Origin: Caulobacterales bacterium RIFOXYB1_FULL_67_16
GTDB taxonomy: Bacteria > Pseudomonadota > Alphaproteobacteria > Caulobacterales > Caulobacteraceae
Assembly (NCBI GenBank): GCA_001796045.1
Contig: MGLN01000127.1
Span: forward strand, 1 to 6,714
Reading direction: 5' to 3'
Length of the DNA stretch: 6,714 nucleotides
Each line of letters begins with the position of its first letter. Positions within the stretch are counted from its first letter, which is position 1. The notes beneath the pieces are model-generated. The model had not been told where the DNA came from. It saw only the letters and a program-made list of their open reading frames with translations, and did no database searches. This document shows positions 1 to 6,223 of this stretch, piece by piece. Made by a program: the position numbers and the translations under genes.

Positions 1-1113
1 TGCGCCCGCCTCGCCACCGCCCCGTTCATCACGGTCGACACCGAGTTCATGCGGGAAACGACCTACTGGCCCAGGCTGTGCCTGATCCAGGCCGCGTCCG
101 CCGATCACGCCGGGATCATCGATCCCATGGCCGAAGGTCTGGATCTCGAGCCCTTCCTGGACCTGTTGCGGGATCCGAAGATCATCAAGGTCTTCCACGC
201 CTGTCGCCAGGACGTCGAAATATTCGTGCGCCTGGGCGCCATGCCCAAGCCGCTGTTCGACACCCAGGTGGCGGCCATGGCGGCCGGGTTCGGCGAGCAG
301 GTCGCCTATGATTCGCTGGTGCGGCAGATGCTGCGGGTCGAGCTGGACAAGGGCAGCCGCTTCACCGACTGGGCGCGACGCCCCCTGTCGGACAGTCAGC
401 TGGTCTACGCCCTGGGCGACGTGACCCATCTGGCGGCCCTCTATCCCAAGCTGCGCGACCGGCTGAAGAAGGAGGGGCGGCTGGACTGGGTGATGTCCGA
501 GATGGAGAGCCTGACCGATCCGGCCCTCTACGACACCAATCCCGAGAACGTCTGGAAGCGGCTGAAGCCCAAGAAGTTCTCAGCCAAATATCTGGCCGCC
601 TTCAAGGCCGTAGCCGTCTGGCGCGAACGCGCCGCCCAGGAGCGCGACCAGCCGCGCGGCCGGATTCTGAAGGACGAGGGCATAGATGAGGTGGCGCAAC
701 AGGCCCCGACCGATCCGGACGCCTTCAACCGGCTGCGTTCGGTGCCCAAGGGGTTCGGCGGATCGCGTCTGGGCCTGGAGCTGGCCGAGGAGCTGAAACG
801 CGTCCTGGCCGATCCGGAAGCCCATGCGCCGGAGATGGAGCGCCCGGCCCACCGTCAACCCGCGCCCCCGTCCGTGGTCGAGCTGCTGAAGGTGTTGCTG
901 AAGGCCAAGAGCGACAACGCCGGCGTCGCGCCCAAGCTGATCGCCACCGTCTCCGACCTGGAGAAGATCGCGGTCGCCGACGACGCCGACGTGGACGCCC
1001 TGAAGGGCTGGCGGCGCCAGATCTTCGGCGAGGACGCCCTGAAGCTGAAGCGGGGCGAGATCGCCCTGGTGCTGAGCGGCGCGCGGGTCGAGGTGGTCGA
1101 GATCGAGGGGTAG
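1..1113 (+). CDS. rnd: Ribonuclease D, 5'-truncated by the window edge
   Basis: This gene encodes a 3'-to-5' exoribonuclease of the DEDDy family that trims tRNA precursors and other structured RNAs in the cytoplasm. The frame is open from base 1, so the true start lies outside; the first in-frame ATG, at 49, falls inside the exonuclease core and cannot be the start. Counting from base 1 there are 370 codons plus TAG. Against the family's usual 375-390 residues, only about 10-20 are missing. The catalytic set is complete: D13 and E15 (VDTEF), D71 (CRQD), and Y136 with D140 (YALGD). An HRDC-like region follows at about 195-275 (WRERAAQERDQPRGRIL), then a second C-terminal helical region at about 290-355. 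The gene converges on the VOC gene with 3 bases between stops. Family assignment is secure; the exact substrate is inferred from the family. Confidence 0.95.
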   Translation, partial: CARLATAPFITVDTEFMRETTYWPRLCLIQAASADHAGIIDPMAEGLDLEPFLDLLRDPKIIKVFHACRQDVEIFVRLGAMPKPLFDTQVAAMAAGFGEQVAYDSLVRQMLRVELDKGSRFTDWARRPLSDSQLVYALGDVTHLAALYPKLRDRLKKEGRLDWVMSEMESLTDPALYDTNPENVWKRLKPKKFSAKYLAAFKAVAVWRERAAQERDQPRGRILKDEGIDEVAQQAPTDPDAFNRLRSVPKGFGGSRLGLELAEELKRVLADPEAHAPEMERPAHRQPAPPSVVELLKVLLKAKSDNAGVAPKLIATVSDLEKIAVADDADVDALKGWRRQIFGEDALKLKRGEIALVLSGARVEVVEIEG

Positions 1114-1116
1114 GGC

Positions 1117-1479
1117 CTAAGCGGCCGGCGGCTCCCACAATTCGATGGGATTGCCCTCGGGGTCGTGGATGCGGGCGAAGCGGCCGACCTCGGGACTGGC
1201 GTCCCATTCCGGCTTGACTAGGACCTCTACCCCGGCGGCCTTCAGGGAGGTGATCAGGTCGTCCAGGCGCTCGACCCTCAGGTTCAGCATCCACCGTTTG
1301 TCCGGGGCGAAATAGTCGCTCGTCTCCTTGAACGGCGAGAAGACGGTGGGGCCCGCCTGCTGGTCCCACAGGAACTGACCTTCGGGGGCGCCGACGCCCA
1401 GGTGTTTCAGATACCAGGCGGCAAGGCCCTGCGGGTCCTGGGCGCGGAAGAAGAAGCCGCCGATTCCGGTGACGGGCAT
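1117..1479 (-). CDS. VOC (glyoxalase/bleomycin-resistance fold) family protein
   Basis: A 120-residue protein of the vicinal oxygen chelate fold. It has an N-terminal beta strand (GIGGFFFRAQDP), a helix with WYLKHLGV at 22-29, a central strand (RWMLNLRVERLDDL, 62-75), and the C-terminal signature FARIHDPEGNPIELWEP at 101-117. E113 is in the usual metal-ligand position near the C-terminus. Members of this broad family include lyases, dioxygenases and antibiotic-binding proteins, so the substrate cannot be read from the sequence; one domain of this size would normally act as a homodimer. The ATG at 1477-1479 has a good Shine-Dalgarno sequence (GAGAGGA) 7 bases upstream. The gene starts 50 bases after the ppx stop on the same strand, so it may be co-transcribed with ppk-ppx. 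A role in polyphosphate metabolism is not implied. Family is secure, function unknown. Confidence 0.9.
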   Translation of the reverse strand: MPVTGIGGFFFRAQDPQGLAAWYLKHLGVGAPEGQFLWDQQAGPTVFSPFKETSDYFAPDKRWMLNLRVERLDDLITSLKAAGVEVLVKPEWDASPEVGRFARIHDPEGNPIELWEPPAA

Positions 1480-1486
1480 GGGTGTG

Positions 1487-1493
1487 TCCTCTC
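1487..1493 (-). promoter_or_regulatory. Shine-Dalgarno sequence of the VOC gene
   Basis: On the - strand the sequence reads GAGAGGA, 7 bases before the ATG at 1479. It is the clearest ribosome binding site on the - strand of this window and fixes the VOC start. Confidence 0.7.
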
Positions 1494-1504
1494 GTTTCCC
1501 GAGA
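1490..1504 (-). other. Short hairpin overlapping the VOC ribosome binding site
   Basis: The - strand transcript would read UCUCG, then GGAAA, then CGAGA, a perfect 5-bp stem with a 5-base loop. The 3' arm takes in the first part of the GAGAGGA Shine-Dalgarno sequence. The stem is short and has no U-tract, so it is not a terminator for ppx. It could modestly lower VOC translation, or be chance. Confidence 0.3.
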
Positions 1505-1529
1505 CGCTGAACCCTGTTCGCCCGACTGT

Positions 1530-3017
1530 CTAGATCGACAGGCTCAACTCCATGGCTTCGGCCAGCGCCTTGGCGCGCTTCTTCGTCTGTTCGCCCAGAA
1601 GCACGTCGGCATAGCCCTCTGCGGCCGTCAGCGTCAGGCTGCCGTCCTTCACCCTCGCCGTCGCGTTGGCGAGCAGCTGGGACGACCGGCCGGACAGGTC
1701 GCAGGCCAGGCGGATGGCCAGGCCCAGAGCGCGGGCGCGTTTGACGGCGTTCTCGTCCAGCAGGCGGCCGATCACTTCGGGCTGGGGCGTTGCCGCGCCG
1801 CCGCCGTAGCGCGCGTTCATCACGGCGGCCAGGAAGGCGCGTTCCGCATGGCTGACGCCGGCGACGGGCGCGCGCAAGACCTGGTCGAAGGCCAGTTCCA
1901 GCCGATGATCGGGGTGCAGCCGGGCGCCCAGGTCGGACAGTCGGCAGGCGGCCGCGGTCAGAACCGCATCTCGCCTTTCGCTGAAGGCCCCGGGCAGGGC
2001 GGCGAGAATATCGGCGATCCAGCCGTTCAGGGCGCCGGGGAGGGCTGGGTCTATCCCCTGGCGGCCGCCCAGGGCGGCGCAGCCGGCCAGCAGGGGATCG
2101 GCGGCGCGGGTCTCCTCGTCTAGGGTGTCGAACAGCAGCCCCTCGCGCACGCCCCAGGCGGACATCTCGATCCGCTTCAGGTTCAGGTGCTTGATCAGGC
2201 CTTCCAGCACCAGACCGGCGTAGGGCAGGGTCTCGGCGCGCTTCTTGGACACGCCGGGCAGTTTCGCCAGTCCTGCCGCCGACTGGTGGGCGACGAGACG
2301 GGCCGTCTCCAACGCCTCGTCCGCCGTCATCTCGTACTGGTGGACGACCTTCAGCGGATAGGTTTTCAGCGCCATATGGACCTGGGCGAGGGTGCGCCAG
2401 GCGCCCCCGACCGCGTAGAGGCGATCGGTCTGGAAGCGGTCCGCGACGGGCTTCAGCCGCTCGTCGATCCGCGCCTTGATCCGGTCGGCGTCGAACCCCT
2501 TGCCCTCGGCCAGAGCGAAGGGGCCCAGCGGCAAGGTCAGGCCGTGCTCGACGCCGTCGCCGTTCAGCCGCGTCAGCTCCAGACTGGCGCCGCCCATGTC
2601 GGCCGAGACGCCGTGCGCATCGGGCGCGCCCGCCAGCACCCCCATGGCGGCGTATTTCGCCTCCTCCTCGCCCGACAGGACGCGGATCTGCAGGCCGGTT
2701 TCGGCGGCCACGCGCTGGCAGAAATCCGGTCCGTCCTCGGCCTCCCGCACGGCGGCGGTGGCCGCAATCAGGGTGGCGTCGGGTCTGACGCCCTCCAGAA
2801 CGGCGGCGAAGCGGCGCAGCGCCGTCATGGCCATGACCACCCCCTCCGGCGACAGCCGGCCGGTCGTGGGCAGATCGCGGCCCAGGCCCGCCAGGACCTT
2901 TTCGTTGAAGACGGTCCAGATGGCGCGGCCCTCCAGCCGGTAGAGCACCAGGCGGACCGAGTTGGAGCCGATGTCGATGGCCGCGATCTCGCGGCCGGTC
3001 AGGGCGAGATCAGGCAT
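1530..3017 (-). CDS. ppx: Exopolyphosphatase (Ppx/GppA family)
   Basis: The product removes terminal phosphates from polyphosphate and belongs to the ASKHA (actin/Hsp70-like) Ppx/GppA family, whose members may also hydrolyse pppGpp. From the ATG at 3015-3017 it has 495 residues, close to the family's ~500. The first phosphate-binding motif is DIGSNSVRL (15-23). Also present are ATAAVREAEDG (87-97), LSGEEEAKY (114-122) with the catalytic-type glutamates, the second phosphate motif DMGGASLE (140-147), GGAWR (204-208), and WGVREGLL (288-295). A C-terminal HD-like helical domain follows, with LSDLGARLHPDHR at 360-372. The second phosphate loop reads GGAS rather than the common GGGS, a mild change. 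An in-frame TTG at 3018-3020 would add one residue. I prefer ATG because it gives a TGATG overlap with the ppk stop, typical of translational coupling; no clear Shine-Dalgarno sequence precedes either codon. Ppx rather than GppA is supported by the linkage to ppk and the long C-terminal region. Confidence 0.94.
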   Translation of the reverse strand: MPDLALTGREIAAIDIGSNSVRLVLYRLEGRAIWTVFNEKVLAGLGRDLPTTGRLSPEGVVMAMTALRRFAAVLEGVRPDATLIAATAAVREAEDGPDFCQRVAAETGLQIRVLSGEEEAKYAAMGVLAGAPDAHGVSADMGGASLELTRLNGDGVEHGLTLPLGPFALAEGKGFDADRIKARIDERLKPVADRFQTDRLYAVGGAWRTLAQVHMALKTYPLKVVHQYEMTADEALETARLVAHQSAAGLAKLPGVSKKRAETLPYAGLVLEGLIKHLNLKRIEMSAWGVREGLLFDTLDEETRAADPLLAGCAALGGRQGIDPALPGALNGWIADILAALPGAFSERRDAVLTAAACRLSDLGARLHPDHRLELAFDQVLRAPVAGVSHAERAFLAAVMNARYGGGAATPQPEVIGRLLDENAVKRARALGLAIRLACDLSGRSSQLLANATARVKDGSLTLTAAEGYADVLLGEQTKKRAKALAEAMELSLSI

Positions 3018-5233
3018 CAACGGCCGGGACGTTCGTAGCGCAGGGCGGCGGGCAGGGTCTTCACCTTGCGGCCCCGACCCGAAAGGCTGGGATTGGTCAT
3101 GAAATACTGGTGGGCGGAGAAGGGCCGCGCCGGATCGGCCGGTTGGACACGCGTATAGCGGCCTTCGGCGTCCAGAACCCAGCTCTGGGCGTCGTCCTTC
3201 AGATTGGCCACCATGATCTGATCCAGCACCTGGTCATGGACGGTGGCGTTGCGGATGGGGGTCATCAGCTCGACCCGGCGATCCAGGTTTCGCGTCATCC
3301 AGTCGGCCGAGGAGATGAAGACCTTGGCCTTGTCGTGCGGCAGATCCTTGCCGTTGGCGAAACAGACCACGCGGCTGTGCTCCAGGAAGCGGCCCACGAT
3401 CGACTTGACGCGGATGTTCTCGGACAGGCCCGGCACGCCCGGGCGCAGGCAACAGATGCCCCGCACCACCAGGTCGATTCGCACGCCCCACTGGCTGGCC
3501 CGATACAGGGCGTCGATGATCTCCGGGTCCACCAGGGCGTTCATCTTGCCCCAGATGGCGGCGGGCTTGCCCATGGCGGCGGCCGACATCTCCTTGCCGA
3601 TCAGCTCGATCAGGGTGGACTTCATGTTCAGTGGCGAAACGACCAGCGCCTCCAGCTCGTCGGGCGTGGCGTAGCCGGTGATGTAGTTGAACACCCGGCT
3701 GGCGTCGCGGCCCAGTACAGGGTCGCAGGAGAAGAGCGAAAGGTCGGTGTAAACCTTGGCCGTGACCGGGTGATAATTGCCGGTGCCGAAGTGGCAGTAG
3801 GTGCGCAGGGCCTCGCCCTCGCGCCGCACGACGACGCTGAGCTTGGCGTGGGTCTTGTATTCGACGAAGCCGAAGACGACGTGGACGCCGGCCCGCTCCA
3901 TGGCCCGGGCCCAGCGCAGATTGGCCTCTTCGTCGAACCGTGCCTTCAGCTCGACCAGGGCCGTGACGTTCTTGCCGTTCTCGGCCGCCTCGATCAGGGC
4001 GGCCACGATGGGGCTGTCCTTGGAGGTGCGGTACAGGGTCTGTTTGATGGCGATGACGTTCGGATCGCGCGCCGCCTGACGCAGGAACTGCACCACCACG
4101 TCGAAGCTCTCGAACGGGTGGTGGATCAGCATGTCTTTCTCGCGGATGGCGGCGAAGATGTCGCCGCCGTTGTCGCGGACCCGCTCAGGATAACGCGGTT
4201 CGTACCCCTTGAACTTCAGCTCCGGATGACCGCCGGGGATCAGGTCGGACAGCTGGGCAAGCCCCAGCATGCCGTCGACCAGGACCACGTCCTGGGGCGT
4301 GGCGTGCAACTCGCCGATGATGAAGTCGCGCAGGTCTCCAGGCATGGAGGCTTCGATCTTGACCCGCACCACCGAGCCCAGGCGACGCTGTTTCAGCGCC
4401 TCCTCGAACTCCAGCACCAGGTCTTCGGCCTCTTCCTCGATCTCGATGTCGCTGTCCCGGATCAGACGCAGCAGGCCGCGCTCCAGAACCTCGCAGCCGG
4501 GGAACAGATGGTCGATGAACAGCAGCAGCACGTTCTCGAGCGTGATGAACCGCTTGCGTCCCGGCGCCGAGCGGCCGTCGGTCGGCAGCTCCCAGAAGCG
4601 TCGCACCTGGGTCGGTACGGGCACCAGGGCGTAGAAGGTTTTGGCCTCGCCCTTGCGCCTCATCTTCAGCGCCAGGGAGAAGCCCAGGTTCGGCAGGAAG
4701 GGGAAGGGGTGGGCCGGGTCGATCGCCAGGGGGGTCAGAACGGCGAAGAGCTGGTTGAGGAACTCGGGCTCCAGGCGGTCCTTTTCGGTCTTGGTCAGGC
4801 GATTGCGGTCGACCACCTCGATGCCTGCGGCGGCCAGCTCCTTCTTCAGCTGGCGCCAGCGCAGCTGCTGCTCGGCCATCAGTTCGCCGGCCGCGATATT
4901 GATCCGGTCCACCTGTTCGGCGGGCGTCAGGCCGTCGGCGGAAAGAACCCGGACCCGCTCTCGCATCTGGCCCTTCAGACCCGCGACCCGGGTCATGTAG
5001 AATTCATCCAGATTATTGGCCGAGATGGAGACGAACCTCAGCCGTTCGAGCAGCGGGTGGTCGGGGTTGGCGGCCTCTTCCAGCACGCGTTTATTGAAGG
5101 CCAGCCAGGAGAGCTCGCGGTTGAAGAAGCGCGTCGGCGACGCCATCAGCGCTTCGTCCAGCGCCAGTTGGGGGGCGCGGGAGGCAGGGACTTCTTCGCC
5201 CCGGGTGGCGTCGTGGATCGCGGCGTCGGTCAT
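3017..5233 (-). CDS. ppk: Polyphosphate kinase (PPK1)
   Basis: This enzyme reversibly transfers the gamma-phosphate of ATP onto inorganic polyphosphate. The 738-residue protein shows the full PPK1 layout. An N-terminal helical domain contains FFNRELSWLAFNKRVLEEA (36-54) and SANNLDEFYMTRVAGLKGQ (71-89). A head domain follows, with HPFPFLPNLGFSLA (175-188), then two phospholipase-D-like catalytic domains. Key residues all sit 27 positions after the E. coli numbering I recall: R402 (TLYR) and R432 (KARFDEE) for metal/ATP binding, H462 (YKTHAK) as the phosphohistidine, H481 (CHFGTGN), and H619 (FLEHSR). SSADWMTRNLDRRVE at 641-655 is the second C-terminal signature. The start is the ATG at 5231-5233, which has only weak ribosome-binding complementarity. 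An internal ATG at residue 30 (5144-5146) would remove a variable leader and is a real alternative. The stop overlaps the ppx start, so synthesis and degradation enzymes are made from one transcript. Confidence 0.97.
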   Translation of the reverse strand: MTDAAIHDATRGEEVPASRAPQLALDEALMASPTRFFNRELSWLAFNKRVLEEAANPDHPLLERLRFVSISANNLDEFYMTRVAGLKGQMRERVRVLSADGLTPAEQVDRINIAAGELMAEQQLRWRQLKKELAAAGIEVVDRNRLTKTEKDRLEPEFLNQLFAVLTPLAIDPAHPFPFLPNLGFSLALKMRRKGEAKTFYALVPVPTQVRRFWELPTDGRSAPGRKRFITLENVLLLFIDHLFPGCEVLERGLLRLIRDSDIEIEEEAEDLVLEFEEALKQRRLGSVVRVKIEASMPGDLRDFIIGELHATPQDVVLVDGMLGLAQLSDLIPGGHPELKFKGYEPRYPERVRDNGGDIFAAIREKDMLIHHPFESFDVVVQFLRQAARDPNVIAIKQTLYRTSKDSPIVAALIEAAENGKNVTALVELKARFDEEANLRWARAMERAGVHVVFGFVEYKTHAKLSVVVRREGEALRTYCHFGTGNYHPVTAKVYTDLSLFSCDPVLGRDASRVFNYITGYATPDELEALVVSPLNMKSTLIELIGKEMSAAAMGKPAAIWGKMNALVDPEIIDALYRASQWGVRIDLVVRGICCLRPGVPGLSENIRVKSIVGRFLEHSRVVCFANGKDLPHDKAKVFISSADWMTRNLDRRVELMTPIRNATVHDQVLDQIMVANLKDDAQSWVLDAEGRYTRVQPADPARPFSAHQYFMTNPSLSGRGRKVKTLPAALRYERPGR

Positions 5234-5251
5234 GGTCCGGTTCTGGCCCGA

Positions 5252-5264
5252 GGCTGTGACAGCC
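5252..5264. repeat. 13-bp palindrome in front of ppk
   Basis: The sequence GGCTGT-G-ACAGCC is a perfect inverted repeat with 6-bp arms and a single central base, ending 18 bases before the ppk start codon. With a one-base centre it cannot fold as an ordinary RNA hairpin of full length, so a protein-binding DNA dyad is more plausible than a leader structure. On the ppk sense strand it contains CTGTCAC, which resembles half of a Pho box, but no second half lies at the required spacing. Another GGCTGT occurs at 5293-5298. It could be chance. Confidence 0.45.
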
Positions 5265-5349
5265 GCAAGCGGGCAAGGGCATTTTCATTGCCGGCTGTTC
5301 TCAAGCCCGATCCTATGGTTAAGCTTTGTTTCTCGCGTTCGGGGGTTGC

Positions 5350-5354
5350 GGAGG
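5350..5354 (+). promoter_or_regulatory. Shine-Dalgarno sequence of the small membrane protein gene
   Basis: GGAGG lies 5 bases before the ATG at 5360. It decides the start: the earlier in-frame ATG at 5315 has nothing comparable in front of it. Confidence 0.6.
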
Positions 5355-5359
5355 CTGGA

Positions 5360-5500
5360 ATGGTGTATGCGGTCGGGGCGCTGGTCATCGGCATGGCGGC
5401 GCTCGTGATAGGCTGGGACATGGCCGGGCAGCCGACGCCGAAACGCATTTATCGCCGGCTCAAGCGCTGGGCGGGCTCAAGAACAAGACGCCGGGCCTGA
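5360..5500 (+). CDS. Small single-pass membrane protein with basic C-terminal tail, hypothetical
   Basis: A 46-residue reading frame that I do not recognise. Residues 2-19 (VYAVGALVIGMAALVIGW) form one hydrophobic span. It contains ALVIG twice, at 7-11 and 14-18, and small residues at 4, 11 and 18, a heptad spacing that would suit helix-helix packing. After a short linker (DMAGQPTP) the tail from residue 28 is strongly basic, with 10 Lys/Arg among the last 19 residues (KRIYRRLKRW, then RTRRR). By the positive-inside rule the tail would lie in the cytoplasm. GGAGG at 5350-5354 supports the start; the in-frame ATG at 5315 would give 61 residues but has no ribosome binding site. The gene is divergent from ppk and converges on hdaA with 16 bases between stops. 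The frame continues a long open frame antisense to ppk, so openness alone is weak evidence; the case rests on the binding site and the membrane-span-plus-tail pattern. Confidence 0.55.
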   Translation: MVYAVGALVIGMAALVIGWDMAGQPTPKRIYRRLKRWAGSRTRRRA

Positions 5501-5516
5501 GAACGCGGGTGCGACC

Positions 5517-6209
5517 TCAGCCGGCCTCGATGTCTTCCACGCCCGCCATCTGATCCAGCACCTGCCGCGCGAGCGCGCGAGTGACGGGGCGGTGCAGCGA
5601 ATCCAGGCGCGACACCACGGCTGCGGCGGTATCGGCCGACCGATCCAGGCGGCGCACCAGATAGTCGATCACCTCGTCGGACGGCGCGATGCTGCGCTCG
5701 GCGAAACGGGCGCGCAATATGGCCGACAGGACCCGGTCGTCCGGCGCCTCCAGGCCGACCGCGCGGACGGCGTCGAGGCGAGACCGCAGGTCCGGCAGAT
5801 CCACAGCCCAGGCGCGGGCGGGCTCGCGCTCGGCCAGCAGCAGGGCGCCGCCGCCGGAATGGGCCAGATTGATCAGGTGGAACAGGCTCTCGTCGTCGGC
5901 GTCCCGAGCGTTGTCCAGCAGGATCGGCCGACCCTCCAGCTCCAGCGGATCGACCAGGGCGGCTTCGACGCCGTTCAACGGCAGGGCGCCCAGGCGTTCG
6001 GCCCAGTCGGCGGCGATCCGGCTCTTGCCGCAACCGGGCGGGCCGTACAGAGCCAGGACCGATCCGACGCCGTCCGGCCACAGCGACAGGACCCGCACCG
6101 CCTCGGCGTTGCTGTCCGACACCACGAAGGCCTCGCCCACAACAGGGCGTTCCAGCGGCAAACGCAGCTGTTCGGCGGGGCTTCGGATCAGGGCGCTCTG
6201 CGCGGACAT
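5517..6209 (-). CDS. hdaA: HdaA, DnaA-related regulator of replication initiation
   Basis: A 230-residue AAA+ protein homologous to DnaA domain III and to E. coli Hda. Bound to the DNA-loaded sliding clamp, it stimulates ATP hydrolysis by DnaA after initiation (RIDA) and so prevents re-initiation. Near the N-terminus QLRLPL (14-19) is a clamp-binding motif of the expected type and position. FVVSDSNAEAV (28-38) matches the alphaproteobacterial family start. Walker A is GPPGCGKS (56-63). A Walker B-like strand, PILLDNARD (95-103), carries D99 but lacks the usual following glutamate, having N100. LRSRL at 141-145 corresponds to box VI, and RARFAER (166-172) lies in the arginine-finger region. 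There is no C-terminal DNA-binding domain, which separates it from DnaA. The ATG at 6207-6209 has no Shine-Dalgarno sequence, but a -10-like element lies 7 bases ahead, which suggests a leaderless message. Identity is strong. Confidence 0.92.
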   Translation of the reverse strand: MSAQSALIRSPAEQLRLPLERPVVGEAFVVSDSNAEAVRVLSLWPDGVGSVLALYGPPGCGKSRIAADWAERLGALPLNGVEAALVDPLELEGRPILLDNARDADDESLFHLINLAHSGGGALLLAEREPARAWAVDLPDLRSRLDAVRAVGLEAPDDRVLSAILRARFAERSIAPSDEVIDYLVRRLDRSADTAAAVVSRLDSLHRPVTRALARQVLDQMAGVEDIEAG

Positions 6210-6215
6210 GGGTTC

Positions 6216-6223
6216 GTCATAGC
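6216..6223 (-). promoter_or_regulatory. Possible -10 element giving a leaderless hdaA transcript
   Basis: The - strand reads GCTATGAC. Seven of 8 positions fit the Caulobacter housekeeping -10 pattern GCTANAWC as I recall it, and it contains a TATGAC hexamer after TGC. The hexamer ends at 6216, so the A of the hdaA ATG at 6209 is the seventh base downstream, the normal place for transcription to begin. No good -35 element is visible at the right distance. This is an inference from position and motif. Confidence 0.4.

Larger units (their letters stand above)
5234..5359. other. Divergent intergenic region between ppk and a small + strand gene
   Basis: These 126 bases should hold the ppk-ppx promoter and that of the small + strand gene. 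The stretch from about 5281 to 5332 is noticeably richer in A/T than its surroundings, as promoters often are in GC-rich genomes. I could not fix a convincing -35/-10 pair on either strand. The best - strand candidate resembles the Caulobacter housekeeping pattern: CGAACGC, a 10-base gap, then GCTTAACC. It matches 4 of 7 and about 6 of 8 positions, so it is weak. On the + strand, TTAA at 5319-5322 is followed after 7 bases by TTCT, a 6-of-8 match to the CtrA site TTAA-N7-TTAA. Confidence 0.45.

Noticed and set aside
49..51. ATG at 49 as the start of rnd
   Set aside because: It lies after the catalytic VDTEF motif, so a protein starting there would lack two of the four catalytic acidic residues. 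The open frame continues to the window edge.
725..1369. Open frame on the - strand across rnd and the VOC gene
   Set aside because: It is proline- and arginine-rich shadow sequence overlapping two well-supported genes in other frames.
2187..3038. Long open frame on the + strand antisense to ppx
   Set aside because: It is a by-product of codon bias opposite ppx; the translation resembles no protein family and has no start signal.
3110..5500. A very long open frame on the + strand antisense to ppk
   Set aside because: It mirrors the ppk coding sequence in GC-rich DNA, has low-complexity composition rich in Q, G, H, D and V, no ribosome binding site and no recognisable domain. Only its last 46 codons have independent support.
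5497..5520. CTGAG and CTCAG pair between the small gene and hdaA as a bidirectional terminator
   Set aside because: The stem is 5 bp with a 14-base loop, does not extend, and has no T-tract on either strand.
3216..5564. A 17-base identical word, ATCTGATCCAGCACCTG, in ppk and again in hdaA
   Set aside because: Both copies encode the same short peptide pattern, QVLDQ followed by I or M, in the same codon phase with preferred codons. It is best explained as coding coincidence.
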